Shown: in pieces, positions 1 to 9,130 of the stretch
Numbering within the stretch: the first letter of the stretch is position 1
Layout: each line of letters starts with the position of its first letter
Source of the DNA: Streptomyces poriferorum
GTDB lineage: Bacteria; Actinomycetota; Actinomycetes; Streptomycetales; Streptomycetaceae
Length of the DNA stretch: 53,217 bases
Reading direction: 5' to 3'
Assembly: GCF_019399235.1 (NCBI RefSeq)
Contig: NZ_JAELVH010000011.1
Coordinates: 1 to 53,217 of the forward strand
Program-made: the position numbers and the translations under genes
Notes under the pieces: generated by a model
What the model was told of the DNA's origin: nothing
The model's database searches: none
What the model saw: the letters and a program-made list of their open reading frames with translations, nothing else

Positions 1-39
1 GTCCGCGACCGCGTCGGCCAGCCGTCCCGTGACGGGCAT
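1..39 (-). CDS. Start of an unidentified gene running off the left edge
   Basis: An ATG at 37-39 on the minus strand opens a frame reading MPVTGRLADAVAD before the window ends. It begins two bases after the ferredoxin stop, so it is probably the next gene of the same operon. Thirteen residues are too few to name a family. In a cluster of this type a second tailoring enzyme or a P450 would be plausible, but that is a guess. Confidence 0.5.
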   Translation of the reverse strand, partial: MPVTGRLADAVAD

Positions 40-41
40 GC

Positions 42-236
42 TCAGGCCTCCAGAGCGATGGCCTGCGAGGGACAGAGCGCCACGGTGTCCCGCAGCCTCG
101 CCTCCTCGGCCGCGCCGTCCACCCGGTCCTCCAGGACGAGGACCGTGCCCTCGTCCGACTGGTCGAAGCGGTCGGGGGCGGACAGGACGCACTGACCCGC
201 GCCCAGACACCGCTGTGTATCGGCCTTGATGTGCAT
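42..236 (-). CDS. 3Fe-4S ferredoxin, P450 redox partner
   Basis: This 64-residue protein should carry electrons to the cytochrome P450 encoded 20 bp upstream. It has the short bacterial 3Fe-4S pattern: a CLGAGQC segment near residue 10 and a late CPSQAI segment, with the middle cysteine of a 4Fe cluster missing, as is usual in P450-linked ferredoxins of Streptomyces. The start at 236 is preceded by AGAAGGGAA at proper spacing; a longer in-frame extension upstream would run into the P450 gene and is rejected. In abyssomicin clusters a P450 and ferredoxin pair (AbyV/AbyW as I recall) sits in the same setting. The assignment as redox partner is inference from adjacency. Confidence 0.9.
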   Translation of the reverse strand: MHIKADTQRCLGAGQCVLSAPDRFDQSDEGTVLVLEDRVDGAAEEARLRDTVALCPSQAIALEA

Positions 237-256
237 GAATACCGGTTCCCTTCTGA

Positions 257-1480
257 TCACCATGTGACAGGCAGGCGCCAGATGCCCTGGACACCGCCCG
301 GTTCCTTGACCGGCAGCTGCCCGGAGGGTTCGGCGAGGCGCAGCCCCGGCAGCCGGCGGAAGAGTGTGGACAGCGCGATCTCCATCTCGGCCCTGGCCAG
401 GTTCTGGCCGATGCACTGATGGACGCCGTGTCCGAAGGAGATGTGGTGGCGGGCGCCGCGCCCGACGTCGAAGGCGTCTGCGGCAGGGAAGGCCTCGTCG
501 TCCCGGTTGGCCGACGAGATGACGACGATCACCCCGTCACCCGCCCGGATCCGGTGCCCGCCGAGCTCCGTGTCGACCGTCGCGAACCGGGCGACGCCGT
601 CCGCGATCGCCATGTACCGCAGCAGCTCCTCGACCGCGCCCGGCAGCAGCGACTCGTCGGCGCGCAGGGCCGCCAGCTGCTCCGGGTTCTCCAGCAGGGT
701 GAGGACGCCGAGCGCGATCGCGCTCGCCGTGGTCTCGTGTCCGGCGACCAGCAGCAGCAGCGCGATGTCGACCAGATCGCGACGGGTGAGCGCACCGGTG
801 GAGAGCTGCTCGGCGATCAGGGTGTCGAGCAGCCCGTCGCCCGGCTCCTCCTCCTTGCGCCGGATCAGCCCGTCGAGGTACGAGGCGAGCTGCGCGAACG
901 CGTCGGCGCTGTCCTCCAGACTCGTCGTCCCGGTGACCACCCGCCGGGACTGCTGCTCGAAGAACCCGTGGTCGGTGTACGGGACGCCGAGGAGCTCGCA
1001 GATCACGACGGACGGCACCGGCAGGGCGAAGTCCGGAACCAGATCGGCGACCGGGCCCTTGGCCTCGATCGCGTCGATCAGTTCGTCCACGAGCCGCTGG
1101 ATACCGGGCCGCAGCGCCTGAACCTTGCGGACCGTGAAGTTGGTGAGCAGCATGCGCCGCTGCACGGTGTGCTCCGGCGGGTCCATGCCGATGAAGTTGC
1201 GGACCTTGCGCGCCGACTCGAAACGGGGAGCGGTGGCCGGGTAGTGCGGATGGACCCGGTCCGAGGAGTAGGTGGCCGCGTCGAGCAGGACCTGACGGGC
1301 CTCCGCGTGCCCGCTCACCGCCCAGACCCGGCGCCCGTTGTACAGCTCGACCAGCGAGACCGGTCCCTGCTCGCGGTACGTGTCGTAGCCGGCGGGCGGC
1401 TGGAAGGGGCAGCCGCGCGCCTGCGGATACGCGGGCAGCTCCTGGCTCTCCGTCGACGGAGCGGTACTGATCTCGGTCAT
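257..1480 (-). CDS. Cytochrome P450 (bacterial class I)
   Basis: The 407-residue product is a full-length actinobacterial CYP. Visible landmarks are the I-helix oxygen-binding motif AGHETT (about 246-251), the ExxR pair E285/R288 in the K helix, and the heme-binding loop FGHGVHQCIG with cysteine ligand C356. It is a cytosolic monooxygenase that depends on ferredoxin and ferredoxin reductase; the ferredoxin gene follows directly. The ATG overlaps the stop of the upstream acyltransferase gene as ATGA, so translation is coupled. In the proposed spirotetronate pathway its likely job is a late oxidation such as epoxidation or hydroxylation of the polyketide, by analogy with AbyV/AbyX. The exact substrate cannot be read from sequence. 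Confidence 0.93.
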   Translation of the reverse strand: MTEISTAPSTESQELPAYPQARGCPFQPPAGYDTYREQGPVSLVELYNGRRVWAVSGHAEARQVLLDAATYSSDRVHPHYPATAPRFESARKVRNFIGMDPPEHTVQRRMLLTNFTVRKVQALRPGIQRLVDELIDAIEAKGPVADLVPDFALPVPSVVICELLGVPYTDHGFFEQQSRRVVTGTTSLEDSADAFAQLASYLDGLIRRKEEEPGDGLLDTLIAEQLSTGALTRRDLVDIALLLLVAGHETTASAIALGVLTLLENPEQLAALRADESLLPGAVEELLRYMAIADGVARFATVDTELGGHRIRAGDGVIVVISSANRDDEAFPAADAFDVGRGARHHISFGHGVHQCIGQNLARAEMEIALSTLFRRLPGLRLAEPSGQLPVKEPGGVQGIWRLPVTW

Positions 1481-2703
1481 TCCCCGGCCTCCAGGACAGT
1501 GAGTGGAGCGACGGCAGGAGCGGGTGCGGCCGGTGGAGCCGCTTCGGACGCTGCCGGATTCTTCGCGCGCGGAGCACTGAACCGCCGTACGGCGGGGGCC
1601 TCGACCCAGGTGAACAGGGCCTGGGCCAGGGCGAGGGCGGTCAGCAGGGCGGCGAGCAGCAGAGCGGCGGCCGCGGCACCGGACAGGTCCTCGCCGGCGA
1701 CGAACCACTTGTGGCCGTACGTCACCACCAGCCCGTGCACCATGTAGAACGCGAACGAGAGCTCGCCGAGCCGCACCAGCACCCGCCCCCGGAAGGGCGA
1801 GGCGGTCTGCCGGACATCGGCCTGCGCGGCGGCGACGACCAGCGGGGTGAGCCACAGGGCGCCGGTTCCCGCGACACCGTACAGATACGGCACCGACGCG
1901 TTGAGGACGTAGCCGCCCACGGCGATCGCGGCGGCGGGCAGCAGCGCGATGCGGGGGATCGCGCCGGTCAGCACCAGCCGGGCGGCGATCATGCCGAGCA
2001 CGAACTCGATGGCCCGGACCGGCGGGAAGAAGTAGACGGACCAGATCTGCTCGAAGGACAGCGAGCCGTCGGCGATGAACGGCAGCGGGGTACCGGCCAC
2101 GGCCCAGCTGCTGACGGCCGGCACCAGGACGGTGAGTGCGGCGAGCACACCGGCGAGCGTCCACAGCCGGCGCGCCGTCAGCCGCTCCAGGAAGGGCAGC
2201 AGGAACGGGAAGGCGAGATAGAAGAACAGCTCGCACGACAGCGACCAGCTGACGGCGTTCATCGTGTTCGGCACCTGGATCTGGGGTATCCACGCCTGCA
2301 CGAGGAAGAGGTTGGCCAGGACGCCCTTCGTGGTGAACACCTCGGAGGCGGCAGCCATCAGGGCGGCGGCGGCCACGAAGGTGACGAGGTGGTTGGGGAA
2401 GATCTTCACCAGCCTGCGCCGCCAGACGCGGGGCGCGCCCTCCGCGGGCCGCGCCGACCAGGTCAGGACGAAGCCGCTGAGGACGAAGAAGAACGTCACC
2501 CCGTAGAAGCCGGCGTTGGCGAACGTGTCGCCCAGCGTGTCGCCCAGCCCGCCCTCGAAGAACCGGGTCTGGAAGGTGGTGTGGAACGCGAAGACCAGCA
2601 GGGCCGCCAGGAAGCGCATCCCGGTGAGGGACGGCAGCCTGGCGGCCCGCGGCAGATCCGGGGCGGGCGGTGGCGGCGTGGACGGTGCTGGGGAGCCTGG
2701 CAT
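1477..2703 (-). CDS. Integral membrane acyltransferase (acyltransferase 3/OafA family)
   Basis: The 408-residue protein has about ten hydrophobic segments and the family signature near its N terminus, RFLAALLVFAFHTTF, which carries the conserved histidine of acyltransferase 3 enzymes. The family transfers acetyl or longer acyl groups to hydroxyls of sugars, lipids or secondary metabolites at the cytoplasmic membrane. The gene lies 65 bp after the ABC ATPase gene and overlaps the P450 start by ATGA, so it belongs to the same transcript. A short Pro-rich N-terminal tail precedes the first membrane segment. I do not recall this family in the described abyssomicin clusters; it may O-acylate the product here. 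That role is inference; a cell-surface substrate is the alternative. Confidence 0.85.
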   Translation of the reverse strand: MPGSPAPSTPPPPAPDLPRAARLPSLTGMRFLAALLVFAFHTTFQTRFFEGGLGDTLGDTFANAGFYGVTFFFVLSGFVLTWSARPAEGAPRVWRRRLVKIFPNHLVTFVAAAALMAAASEVFTTKGVLANLFLVQAWIPQIQVPNTMNAVSWSLSCELFFYLAFPFLLPFLERLTARRLWTLAGVLAALTVLVPAVSSWAVAGTPLPFIADGSLSFEQIWSVYFFPPVRAIEFVLGMIAARLVLTGAIPRIALLPAAAIAVGGYVLNASVPYLYGVAGTGALWLTPLVVAAAQADVRQTASPFRGRVLVRLGELSFAFYMVHGLVVTYGHKWFVAGEDLSGAAAAALLLAALLTALALAQALFTWVEAPAVRRFSAPRAKNPAASEAAPPAAPAPAVAPLTVLEAGE

Positions 2704-2768
2704 GGCTGATGACCTCCGACTTGTCCGAAACTGGCCCGTCGAGGCTCGCAGTCGCGTGTTGGCCGGTT

Positions 2769-4448
2769 CTAAAGCCGCTCTTGTGCGGTACGCGCACGCC
2801 GTGGCACCGCCTCCAGCAAGGCCCGGGTGTACGGATGCGCGGGCTTCGCGAACACCTCCTCCACCGGTCCGGACTCCACGATCCGGCCGTCCTTCATCAC
2901 CAGCACCCGTGCGCAGATCTCCCGGACGACCGCGAGGTCGTGCGAGATGAAGAGCGTCGCCAGGCCGAGGTCCTCCTGCAACTGCCGCAGAAGGTCCAGT
3001 ACTTGTGCCTGTACGGACACATCGAGCGCCGAGACCGGCTCGTCGCACACCAGTAGCCGCGGCGAGGGCGCCAGGGCGCGCGCGATGGCGACCCGTTGGC
3101 GCTGCCCGCCGGACAGGGCCAACGGCCGGCGCTCCAGGTGCTGCGCCGACAGACCGACCTGTTCCAGCAGCCGTACGGTGCGGGCCTGCCGCTCCGCACG
3201 CCCGACGCCGGCCGTGGCCAGGGCCTCGCCCACGATCCGGGCCACGCTCCAGCGCGGATCGAAGGCGCTGAGCGGATCCTGCGGCACGAGTTGCAGGGTG
3301 TGGCGCCACTGCCTGCGTTCATGCTCTCGCAGGGTGCTCCACGGGGTTCCGGCCAGCCGCACCGTGCCACCGTCCGGCGCCACCAGACCGAGGACCATGC
3401 GGGCCAGGGTCGACTTCCCCGAACCGGACTCGCCGACCAAACCGAGGGTTTCCCCCGGCCGCAGCGCGAACGACACCTCGTCGACCGCGGTCCGGCGGCT
3501 GCCGCGCGCACCCCTGAACACCTTGGTGGCACGGGAGACCTCAAGGAGCGGCTCGGCGTCGTCCGAGGCCACCGCGGCTCGGGTCGCTCGGGGGCGGCTG
3601 CCCGGGATGGCCGACAACAGCGCCTTGGTGTACGGGTGTTCCGGTGATTCCAGCACCTTGCCGACCGGGCCCGACTCCACGATCCGGCCGTCCTTCATCA
3701 CGGCGACCTCGTCCGCGAGCGCCTCCACCACCGCCAGGTCGTGGCTGATCAGGAGGAGACCGGTGCCGGCTTCCTTCAGCTCGCCGAGCAGCGCGAGAAT
3801 CCGTGACTGCACCGAGGCGTCCAGCGCGGTCGTCGGCTCGTCCGCGATCAGGACACCGGGCTCGGCCGCGATCGCCGAGGCGATCAGGGCCCGCTGCCGC
3901 AGCCCGCCCGACAGCTGGTGGACATAGGCGCGGGCCCGTTCGGCGGGCTCGGGCACACCGACCCGCTCCAGCAGGGCGAGGACGCGCTCCCCGGCCTCCT
4001 TGCGCGGGACGACCCGATGCGTCAGCAGCGGTTCCGCGATCTCCTTGCCGACGGGCCGCAACGGGTCCAGGGCGACGAGCGCGTCCTGAGCGACCAGCCC
4101 GACGCGCCGGCCCCGTACCGCACGCCACTGCCGGGGACCGAACTCCCGGGCCTCCCGGCCCGTGATGCGCAGCCTGCCGGCCGTCACCTCGGCGGTCGGG
4201 CCGGCGAGGCCCAGCAGACTGCGGGCCAGCGCGCTCTTGCCCGACCCGGACTCACCGACGACGGCCAGGCACCGGCCCCCGGCGAGGGAGAACGACGCGT
4301 CCCGCACGGCGTGCACCTGACCGGGCCCGGTGCCGAACCGTACGTTCAGACCCGCCACGTCGAGCAGCGGGGCCACCTCCTGGACGGGCACACCGGCCCG
4401 TGTCTGCGTGGAGTCCGGGGCCGTACCCCGGGACGATGCGGTGGTCAT
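2769..4448 (-). CDS. Peptide-type ABC transporter ATPase, two nucleotide-binding domains fused
   Basis: The 559-residue protein holds two complete ABC ATPase domains in tandem, equivalent to separate DppD and DppF. The first has Walker A GESGSGKS and signature LSGGLRQRA; the second has Walker A GESGSGKS and signature LSGGQRQRV, each followed by a Walker B (LIADEPT, LVCDEPV). Both end with the oligopeptide-type extension containing HPYT. It energises the adjacent permeases on the cytoplasmic face. The ATG start at 4448 overlaps the permease stop as ATGA. In abyssomicin-type clusters a four-gene peptide ABC system (AbyF1-F4 as I recall) occupies the same position; its cargo there is not firmly known, so import of a nutrient and handling of the product both remain open. 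Confidence 0.93.
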   Translation of the reverse strand: MTTASSRGTAPDSTQTRAGVPVQEVAPLLDVAGLNVRFGTGPGQVHAVRDASFSLAGGRCLAVVGESGSGKSALARSLLGLAGPTAEVTAGRLRITGREAREFGPRQWRAVRGRRVGLVAQDALVALDPLRPVGKEIAEPLLTHRVVPRKEAGERVLALLERVGVPEPAERARAYVHQLSGGLRQRALIASAIAAEPGVLIADEPTTALDASVQSRILALLGELKEAGTGLLLISHDLAVVEALADEVAVMKDGRIVESGPVGKVLESPEHPYTKALLSAIPGSRPRATRAAVASDDAEPLLEVSRATKVFRGARGSRRTAVDEVSFALRPGETLGLVGESGSGKSTLARMVLGLVAPDGGTVRLAGTPWSTLREHERRQWRHTLQLVPQDPLSAFDPRWSVARIVGEALATAGVGRAERQARTVRLLEQVGLSAQHLERRPLALSGGQRQRVAIARALAPSPRLLVCDEPVSALDVSVQAQVLDLLRQLQEDLGLATLFISHDLAVVREICARVLVMKDGRIVESGPVEEVFAKPAHPYTRALLEAVPRRARTAQERL

Positions 4449-5317
4449 GAGGCGGCCCGTCCTTCGGCTCGTGCCTGTGCGTGGCGGCCCACGACGGTGA
4501 CCGCGAGGACCGTGCCGACCAGCAGCAGGCCCGGGAAGAGCGCGATCCACCAGGCCTGGTCGAGGAAACCCTGGCCCTCCGTGAGCATCGCACCCCACTC
4601 CGGCGTCGGCGGCTGGGCGCCGAGTCCCAGATAACTCAGCGCCGCCCCGGTCGAGATGGACGCCCCCAGCGTGACCGTCGCCAGCACCAGCAGCGGCCCC
4701 AGCGTGTTGGGCAGCACATGGCGCAGCACGATCAGCGGACGCGGAACGCCCAGCGCCACCGCGGACTCCACATAGCCCGACCGCCTGACGACCAGCGCCT
4801 GGGCCCGCACCACCCGGGCGAACCCCGGTGCGGTCCCCACCGCGACGGCGATCGTGGTGCCCAGCACCCCCTTGCCCGCGATGAGGACCACCATCAGGGC
4901 GAGCAGCAGCCCCGGCAGCGCCAGCAGGGCGTCGGTGGCGCGCATCAGCACGGCGTCGCCGAACCGGCCGGACAGTGCGGCGGCCAGCCCCCACACCACC
5001 GCGAGCCCGACCCCGGCGCCCGTGGCCGCGGCACCGATGGCCAGCGAGTAGCGGGTGCCGTGCACGACCCGGGTGAAGACGTCACGGCCCAGCTGATCCG
5101 TACCGAACCAGTGGGACCCGCCCGGTGCTTGGAGTGCGTGCACCGGGTCCGTGTCGGTCGGACTGCCGCCCGCCAGCAGCGAGGGCGCCAGCGCGGCCAG
5201 CAGGATGAGCCCCAGCAGCACGGCGGCGGCGAGCATCCCCGGCCGCACCCGGCGCCTGCGTACCCTGCCGGCCGCAGGGACCGGTACCCCGGCCCGTACG
5301 GCCTGTTCCACACTCAT
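4445..5317 (-). CDS. ABC transporter permease, DppC type
   Basis: This 290-residue inner-membrane permease has about six transmembrane segments, an N-terminal hydrophobic helix typical of DppC/OppC, and the motif HWFGTDQLGRDVFTRV that marks the family. The cytoplasmic EAA loop lies around ESAVALGVPRPLIVLRHVLP, where it would contact the ATPase. Its stop overlaps the ATPase start by four bases, and its own start overlaps the end of the other permease gene, so subunit stoichiometry is probably set by coupled translation. It forms a heterodimeric channel with the product of 5314-6279 and receives substrate from the lipoprotein encoded at 6279-7917. Confidence 0.93.
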   Translation of the reverse strand: MSVEQAVRAGVPVPAAGRVRRRRVRPGMLAAAVLLGLILLAALAPSLLAGGSPTDTDPVHALQAPGGSHWFGTDQLGRDVFTRVVHGTRYSLAIGAAATGAGVGLAVVWGLAAALSGRFGDAVLMRATDALLALPGLLLALMVVLIAGKGVLGTTIAVAVGTAPGFARVVRAQALVVRRSGYVESAVALGVPRPLIVLRHVLPNTLGPLLVLATVTLGASISTGAALSYLGLGAQPPTPEWGAMLTEGQGFLDQAWWIALFPGLLLVGTVLAVTVVGRHAQARAEGRAAS

Positions 5318-6279
5318 GCGGCGGCCACCCCCGTTCCCTTGCGCAGCCGGGGATCCACGACCACGTACAGCACTTCCACCAACGCGCCGACCAGCACGAA
5401 CACCACGGCCGACAGCGCCACCACGCCCTGCACCACCGGCAGATCGCGGTCACTCACCGCCTGGAGGGTGATCCGCCCGATGCCCGAGCGCGCGAACACG
5501 TTCTCCACCACCACGGCCCCGCCGAGCAGGGTCCCGGTGAACCAGCCGGTGAGGGTGAGCGCCGGCAGCGCGGCATGGCGCAGCGCGTGGTGCGAGCGCA
5601 CCGTGTGCTCGGCGAGCCCCCGCGACCGGGCGGTGAGACTGAACGGCTGCTCCAGAGCGCCGAGCAGCCCCTCCCGCATCACCTGCGTGAGCACCGCCGC
5701 GATCGGCAGCGCCAGCGTGATCACCGGAAGGACCAGCGAGCGGGCGTCCCCGCTGTCGGAGACCGGCAGCCAGCCCAGCCGGAACGAGAAGACCGTCAGC
5801 AGCATGATGCCGAGCCAGAACGACGGCGTGGACACCACGATCAGCTCCACCGCCGTCGACACGCGGCGCGGCCACCGCGAGCGCCCGGAGGTCAGCACGG
5901 TCACGGCGGCCGCCAGGACCACGGCCACCAGTGAGGACCACAGGGCGAGTTGGGCGGTGGCGCCGATCTGCTCGGCGAGCAGCGAGGAGACCGACTGCTG
6001 CAACTGGTAGGAGTCGCCCAGCTCGCCGGAGACCAGCTTCTTCAGATACGAGCCGTACTGGAGGGCGAGCGGCCGGTCGAGACCGTAGTGGTGGCGTATC
6101 TCCTCGCGCTGTTCGGCGCCGACCAGCGCGTTCGAACCGACGATCGCACTGACCGGATCGCCGGGTATCAGCTGAAGCGCCAGGAAGGCGCAGGTGGCGG
6201 CTCCCCAGACAACGAGGACGGCCGCCCCGATCCGGGCCGTGACGGCCCGGATCGCGGCGGGTATGTGCGGGACCGCCAT
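5314..6279 (-). CDS. ABC transporter permease, DppB type
   Basis: The 321-residue protein carries the DppB/OppB landmarks: an N-terminal membrane helix ending in LIPGDPV, the YGLDRPL segment after it, about six transmembrane helices, and a cytoplasmic EAA loop near residues 225-250 ending HALRHAALPALT. The start at 6279 is chosen because the first base of the stop of the binding-protein gene coincides with the last base of this start (TGATG on the minus strand). It pairs with the DppC-type permease immediately downstream. The arrangement binding protein, DppB, DppC, fused ATPase is the standard order for a peptide or nickel-type importer. Confidence 0.93.
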   Translation of the reverse strand: MAVPHIPAAIRAVTARIGAAVLVVWGAATCAFLALQLIPGDPVSAIVGSNALVGAEQREEIRHHYGLDRPLALQYGSYLKKLVSGELGDSYQLQQSVSSLLAEQIGATAQLALWSSLVAVVLAAAVTVLTSGRSRWPRRVSTAVELIVVSTPSFWLGIMLLTVFSFRLGWLPVSDSGDARSLVLPVITLALPIAAVLTQVMREGLLGALEQPFSLTARSRGLAEHTVRSHHALRHAALPALTLTGWFTGTLLGGAVVVENVFARSGIGRITLQAVSDRDLPVVQGVVALSAVVFVLVGALVEVLYVVVDPRLRKGTGVAAA

Positions 6280-7917
6280 CAGCCGGCCTCGACCCAGGCG
6301 CCGTAGAACTCGGGCCACGCCGAGAGTGAGAGCCGCAGCCCGTGCACCTTCTTGTTCACACCGACCGACGCCTTCTGGACATAGGCGGGGACCACCGCTG
6401 CCTGGTCGATCGTCCACTTCTGCACCTGCGCGTAGTACGCGGCACGCTGGTCCGGGGCCGTGGCGCCCTGTGCCTTCTTCAGCCAGGTGTCGACCTGCGG
6501 GTCGGCGACCCTGGCGAAGTTGTGCCCGCCGCCCGCCGACGACTCGGTGGAGAGGAAGAAGCTGCTGAGGATGTCGCCGTCGCCGCGCGCCCACGACGTC
6601 TCGACCACGTCGTAGCGGCCCTCGTCCAGCTGGGCGGAGACCGCGGTGGCGTCGGTGGAAGCGGCAAGGTCCAAGTGGATACCGGCCTTCTTCAGATCGC
6701 CCTGTACGGCCTGGGAGAACACCGAGGCCGTGCCGTAGACCGGGGCGACCACGGTGAGCCGCTTGCCGTTCTTCGTCCGGTAGCCCTCGGAGTCGCGCCC
6801 CGTCCAGCCCGCCTGGTCCAGCAGCCGGCCGGCGAGCGCCCGGTCGTAGGGCCAGCTCTTCTCCAGTCCGGAGTCGTAGCTGTGCGGGGTCGCGGGGGAC
6901 AGGGTGCTCCAGGCACGGGTGCCGGTGCCCTGGAACACCGACTTCACCAGGGCGTCCAGATCGATGGACCGCTGGAACGCCTTGCGCACCCGGGCGTCCG
7001 AGAACAGCGGGCTCTTGGTGTTGAGGTAGAACGTGTCGACCGCGCCGGGGACGTCCTTGCCGACGACGTCCAGCCGGGCGTTCCTGCGTACGGACCCGAT
7101 CTGGTTGGCCGGAACGGCCGCCGCCGCGTCGACCTGACCGGAAGTCAGCGCCCCTACCCGTGTGGCGTCCTCGGTGATGAAGCGCACGGTGAAGGAGTCC
7201 AGGCGGGCGGGCCCGCTGTGACCGGCGCCCTTCGGCGCCCATGCGTAAGCGGCGTTCCTGGTGTAGCCGCGCTTCTGGCCCCGGGTGTAGGCGGCCGCCT
7301 CGAAGGGGCCGGATCCGACGGAGTCCGTACCCGCGCAGAGCTTGTCGGCCCCCGCCTTCAGCGACGCGGGCGAGGCTATCCCCAGATACGTGGTGCTCGC
7401 GGCCTGGAGGAACGGCGCGTACGGCCGGCTGAAGCGGACCTCGACCTCGTACTTCCCCTTCACGGTCGTGCCCGCGTAGGGACCGAGCAGCCCCGCCGCG
7501 TACTGCGACTGGGTCGCCTTCGCGGTGATGTGGTCGAAGTTGGCCTTCACCGCCGCCGCGTCCAGGTGCTTCCCGTCGTGGAAGGTGACGTCCTCGCGCA
7601 GGGCGAAGGTGTACGTCCGGCCCCCCTCCGAGGTCTTCCACGACTTCGCCAGCCACGGCTCCAGCTCACCGTCCGGGGTCTGGTAGACGAGCGAGTCGAA
7701 GACCGGCCGCTGGACGAAGGCGGTCACGTCCTGCGCGCTGGTGTGCGGGTCCCAGCAGTCCGGCTCCTGCTGCGCCGCGTAGGTGAGGCTGCCGCCGCTC
7801 CGGGGTTTCGCCTGCGCGGCGGGGGCGGAGCCGCCGTCGGAGCTGCACGCGGCGGTGGCGGCGAGCAGCAGGACGGACAGCAGAGCGGCTCTTCGGGGGG
7901 GTACGGCGCGGGTGCAT
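6279..7917 (-). CDS. ABC substrate-binding lipoprotein (SBP family 5) with an apparent frameshift near the N terminus
   Basis: This encodes the extracellular binding protein of the peptide-type importer. The body has typical family 5 features, such as EPWLAKSWK, YTFALREDVTFHDGK and DARVRKAFQRSID. In the body frame, upstream reading gives a lipoprotein leader (RRAALLSVLLLAATAAC, lipobox cysteine codon at 7845-7847), but no ATG, GTG or TTG opens that frame before it. A good ATG at 7915-7917 with GGAG seven bases ahead lies in the neighbouring frame and reads MHPRRTP up to a run of seven C on the coding strand (7895-7901). Losing one C joins the two frames exactly. So the gene is either broken or misread at this run. 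The first in-frame start otherwise is an internal GTG at 7727, which would give a leaderless 482-residue protein. Confidence 0.85.
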
Positions 7918-7978
7918 ATGGGGACTCCGGGACATGGAAACGAGGTGAGGGGTGCCGGACGTACTGTCGCGAGTACGT

Positions 7979-9022
7979 CTAAAGCCGGGCTGAAACGCCC
8001 TCGGAGGAGCCGGGAGTGACCTCCCGGGCCGCCTGTGCCAGCAGTTCGAACGAGCGCAGCCGCTCCTCCTGGCCGGGGACGACGGTCAGCGCCATCAGCT
8101 CGTCGGCCCCGGTGCGCTCCACCAGCGCGGCCAGCTTGTCGCGCACGGTGTCCGGTGCGCCGATCAACTGGCGCTCAGCCAGCTCCTCCAGGAACTGCAG
8201 CTCCGCCTCCGCGTACGCGTGGCCGGCCGCCGTCCGCGCGGAGGGGAACGCGTCGAAGCGCCGTACCGTACGCATCTTTATCTTTCCGAGCAGATACGGC
8301 GCGGCGACCTCACGGGCGGCCCGGTCCGTGTCGGCGACGGTGGTCAGCGCGGAGATCAGGGTGCGCGGCCGGTCCAGATGGGGCGAGGGCCGGAAGGTCT
8401 CGCGGTAGCGGTCCAGCGCGAAGGCCGTGGCATGCGGGTTGATCTGGTGGGCGAAGGCGTACGGCAGTCCCAGCGATCCGGCGAGCTCGGCGCTCGCCGG
8501 GCTGGAGCCGAGCATCCACAGGTCCGGCCTGCCGTCGGCCGCCGGCACGGCGGTGATCGGGGAGGAGGGGTCCGCGGGTGCGAAGTAGCCGTTGAGCTCG
8601 GCGACCTGGTGGAAGAAGTCGTCCCCGCCCCGCTCGGGTGCCCGGCGCAGTGCGCGGGCGGTGTGCGGGTCGGTGCCGGGGGCGCGGCCCAGACCCAGGT
8701 CGACGCGGCCGGGGTGAAGGGCTTCCAGGGTGCCGAACTGCTCGGCGACGACCAGGGGGGCGTGGTTGGGCAGCAGTACGCCCCCGGAGCCGACCCGCAA
8801 CGTGGTCGTGGCGGCGGCCAGGCGTCCGGCGAGGATGGCGGGCGCCGAGGTGGCGAGGCTCGGGGTGCTGTGGTGCTCGGCCACCCAGTAGCGCAGGTAG
8901 CCGAGTTCCTCGACGCGCGGGGCCAGGGCGACGGTGTCGCGCAGCGCCTGGGTCGCGGAGCCGCCCTCGAAGACGGGCACCACGTCGAGCACGGACAGGG
9001 GGATGCCGAGGGGTCGGCTCAT
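7979..9022 (-). CDS. Luciferase-like flavin-dependent monooxygenase (LLM class, group 1)
   Basis: The 347-residue protein belongs to the bacterial luciferase-like TIM-barrel oxygenases, seen in the N-terminal [10 protein letters not shown] segment, the [13 protein letters not shown] motif ([10 protein letters not shown], around residue 45) and the [13 protein letters not shown] loop. These enzymes use reduced FMN supplied by a separate reductase; a matching flavin reductase gene lies at 11356-11856. In neoabyssomicin biosynthesis an LLM enzyme and flavin reductase pair (AbmE2/AbmZ, from memory) acts in late oxidation, so the same partnership is likely here. The start at 9022 has GGAGG five bases upstream; the longer frame starting at 9088 would run through a strong hairpin and is rejected. 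It is the first gene of the operon that continues through the importer and P450. Confidence 0.88.
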   Translation of the reverse strand: MSRPLGIPLSVLDVVPVFEGGSATQALRDTVALAPRVEELGYLRYWVAEHHSTPSLATSAPAILAGRLAAATTTLRVGSGGVLLPNHAPLVVAEQFGTLEALHPGRVDLGLGRAPGTDPHTARALRRAPERGGDDFFHQVAELNGYFAPADPSSPITAVPAADGRPDLWMLGSSPASAELAGSLGLPYAFAHQINPHATAFALDRYRETFRPSPHLDRPRTLISALTTVADTDRAAREVAAPYLLGKIKMRTVRRFDAFPSARTAAGHAYAEAELQFLEELAERQLIGAPDTVRDKLAALVERTGADELMALTVVPGQEERLRSFELLAQAAREVTPGSSEGVSARL

Positions 9023-9040
9023 GGAGACCTCCGGAAGGAG

Positions 9041-9070
9041 CGCGCCGCCGGACGGGGGTCCGGCGGCGCG
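9041..9070 (-). terminator. Strong hairpin between exporter and monooxygenase genes
   Basis: A perfect 13-bp stem (CGCGCCGCCGGAC with its complement) closes a GGGG loop at 9054-9057. There is no T run, as is common for Streptomyces terminators. It lies downstream of the minus-strand exporter gene and upstream of the monooxygenase gene, so it should separate the two transcripts. Confidence 0.6.
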
Positions 9071-9106
9071 GGCTGGACGGATATGCACATGCGGGAGGAG
9101 CGCCGG

Positions 9107-9125
9107 GCGCCCCGTGCCGGGGCGC
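9107..9125 (-). terminator. Second hairpin right after the exporter stop
   Basis: An 8-bp perfect stem (GCGCCCCG / CGGGGCGC) with a TGC loop begins six bases past the exporter stop codon. Together with the hairpin at 9041-9070 it makes a tandem terminator. Confidence 0.5.
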
Positions 9126-9130
9126 GCGGC

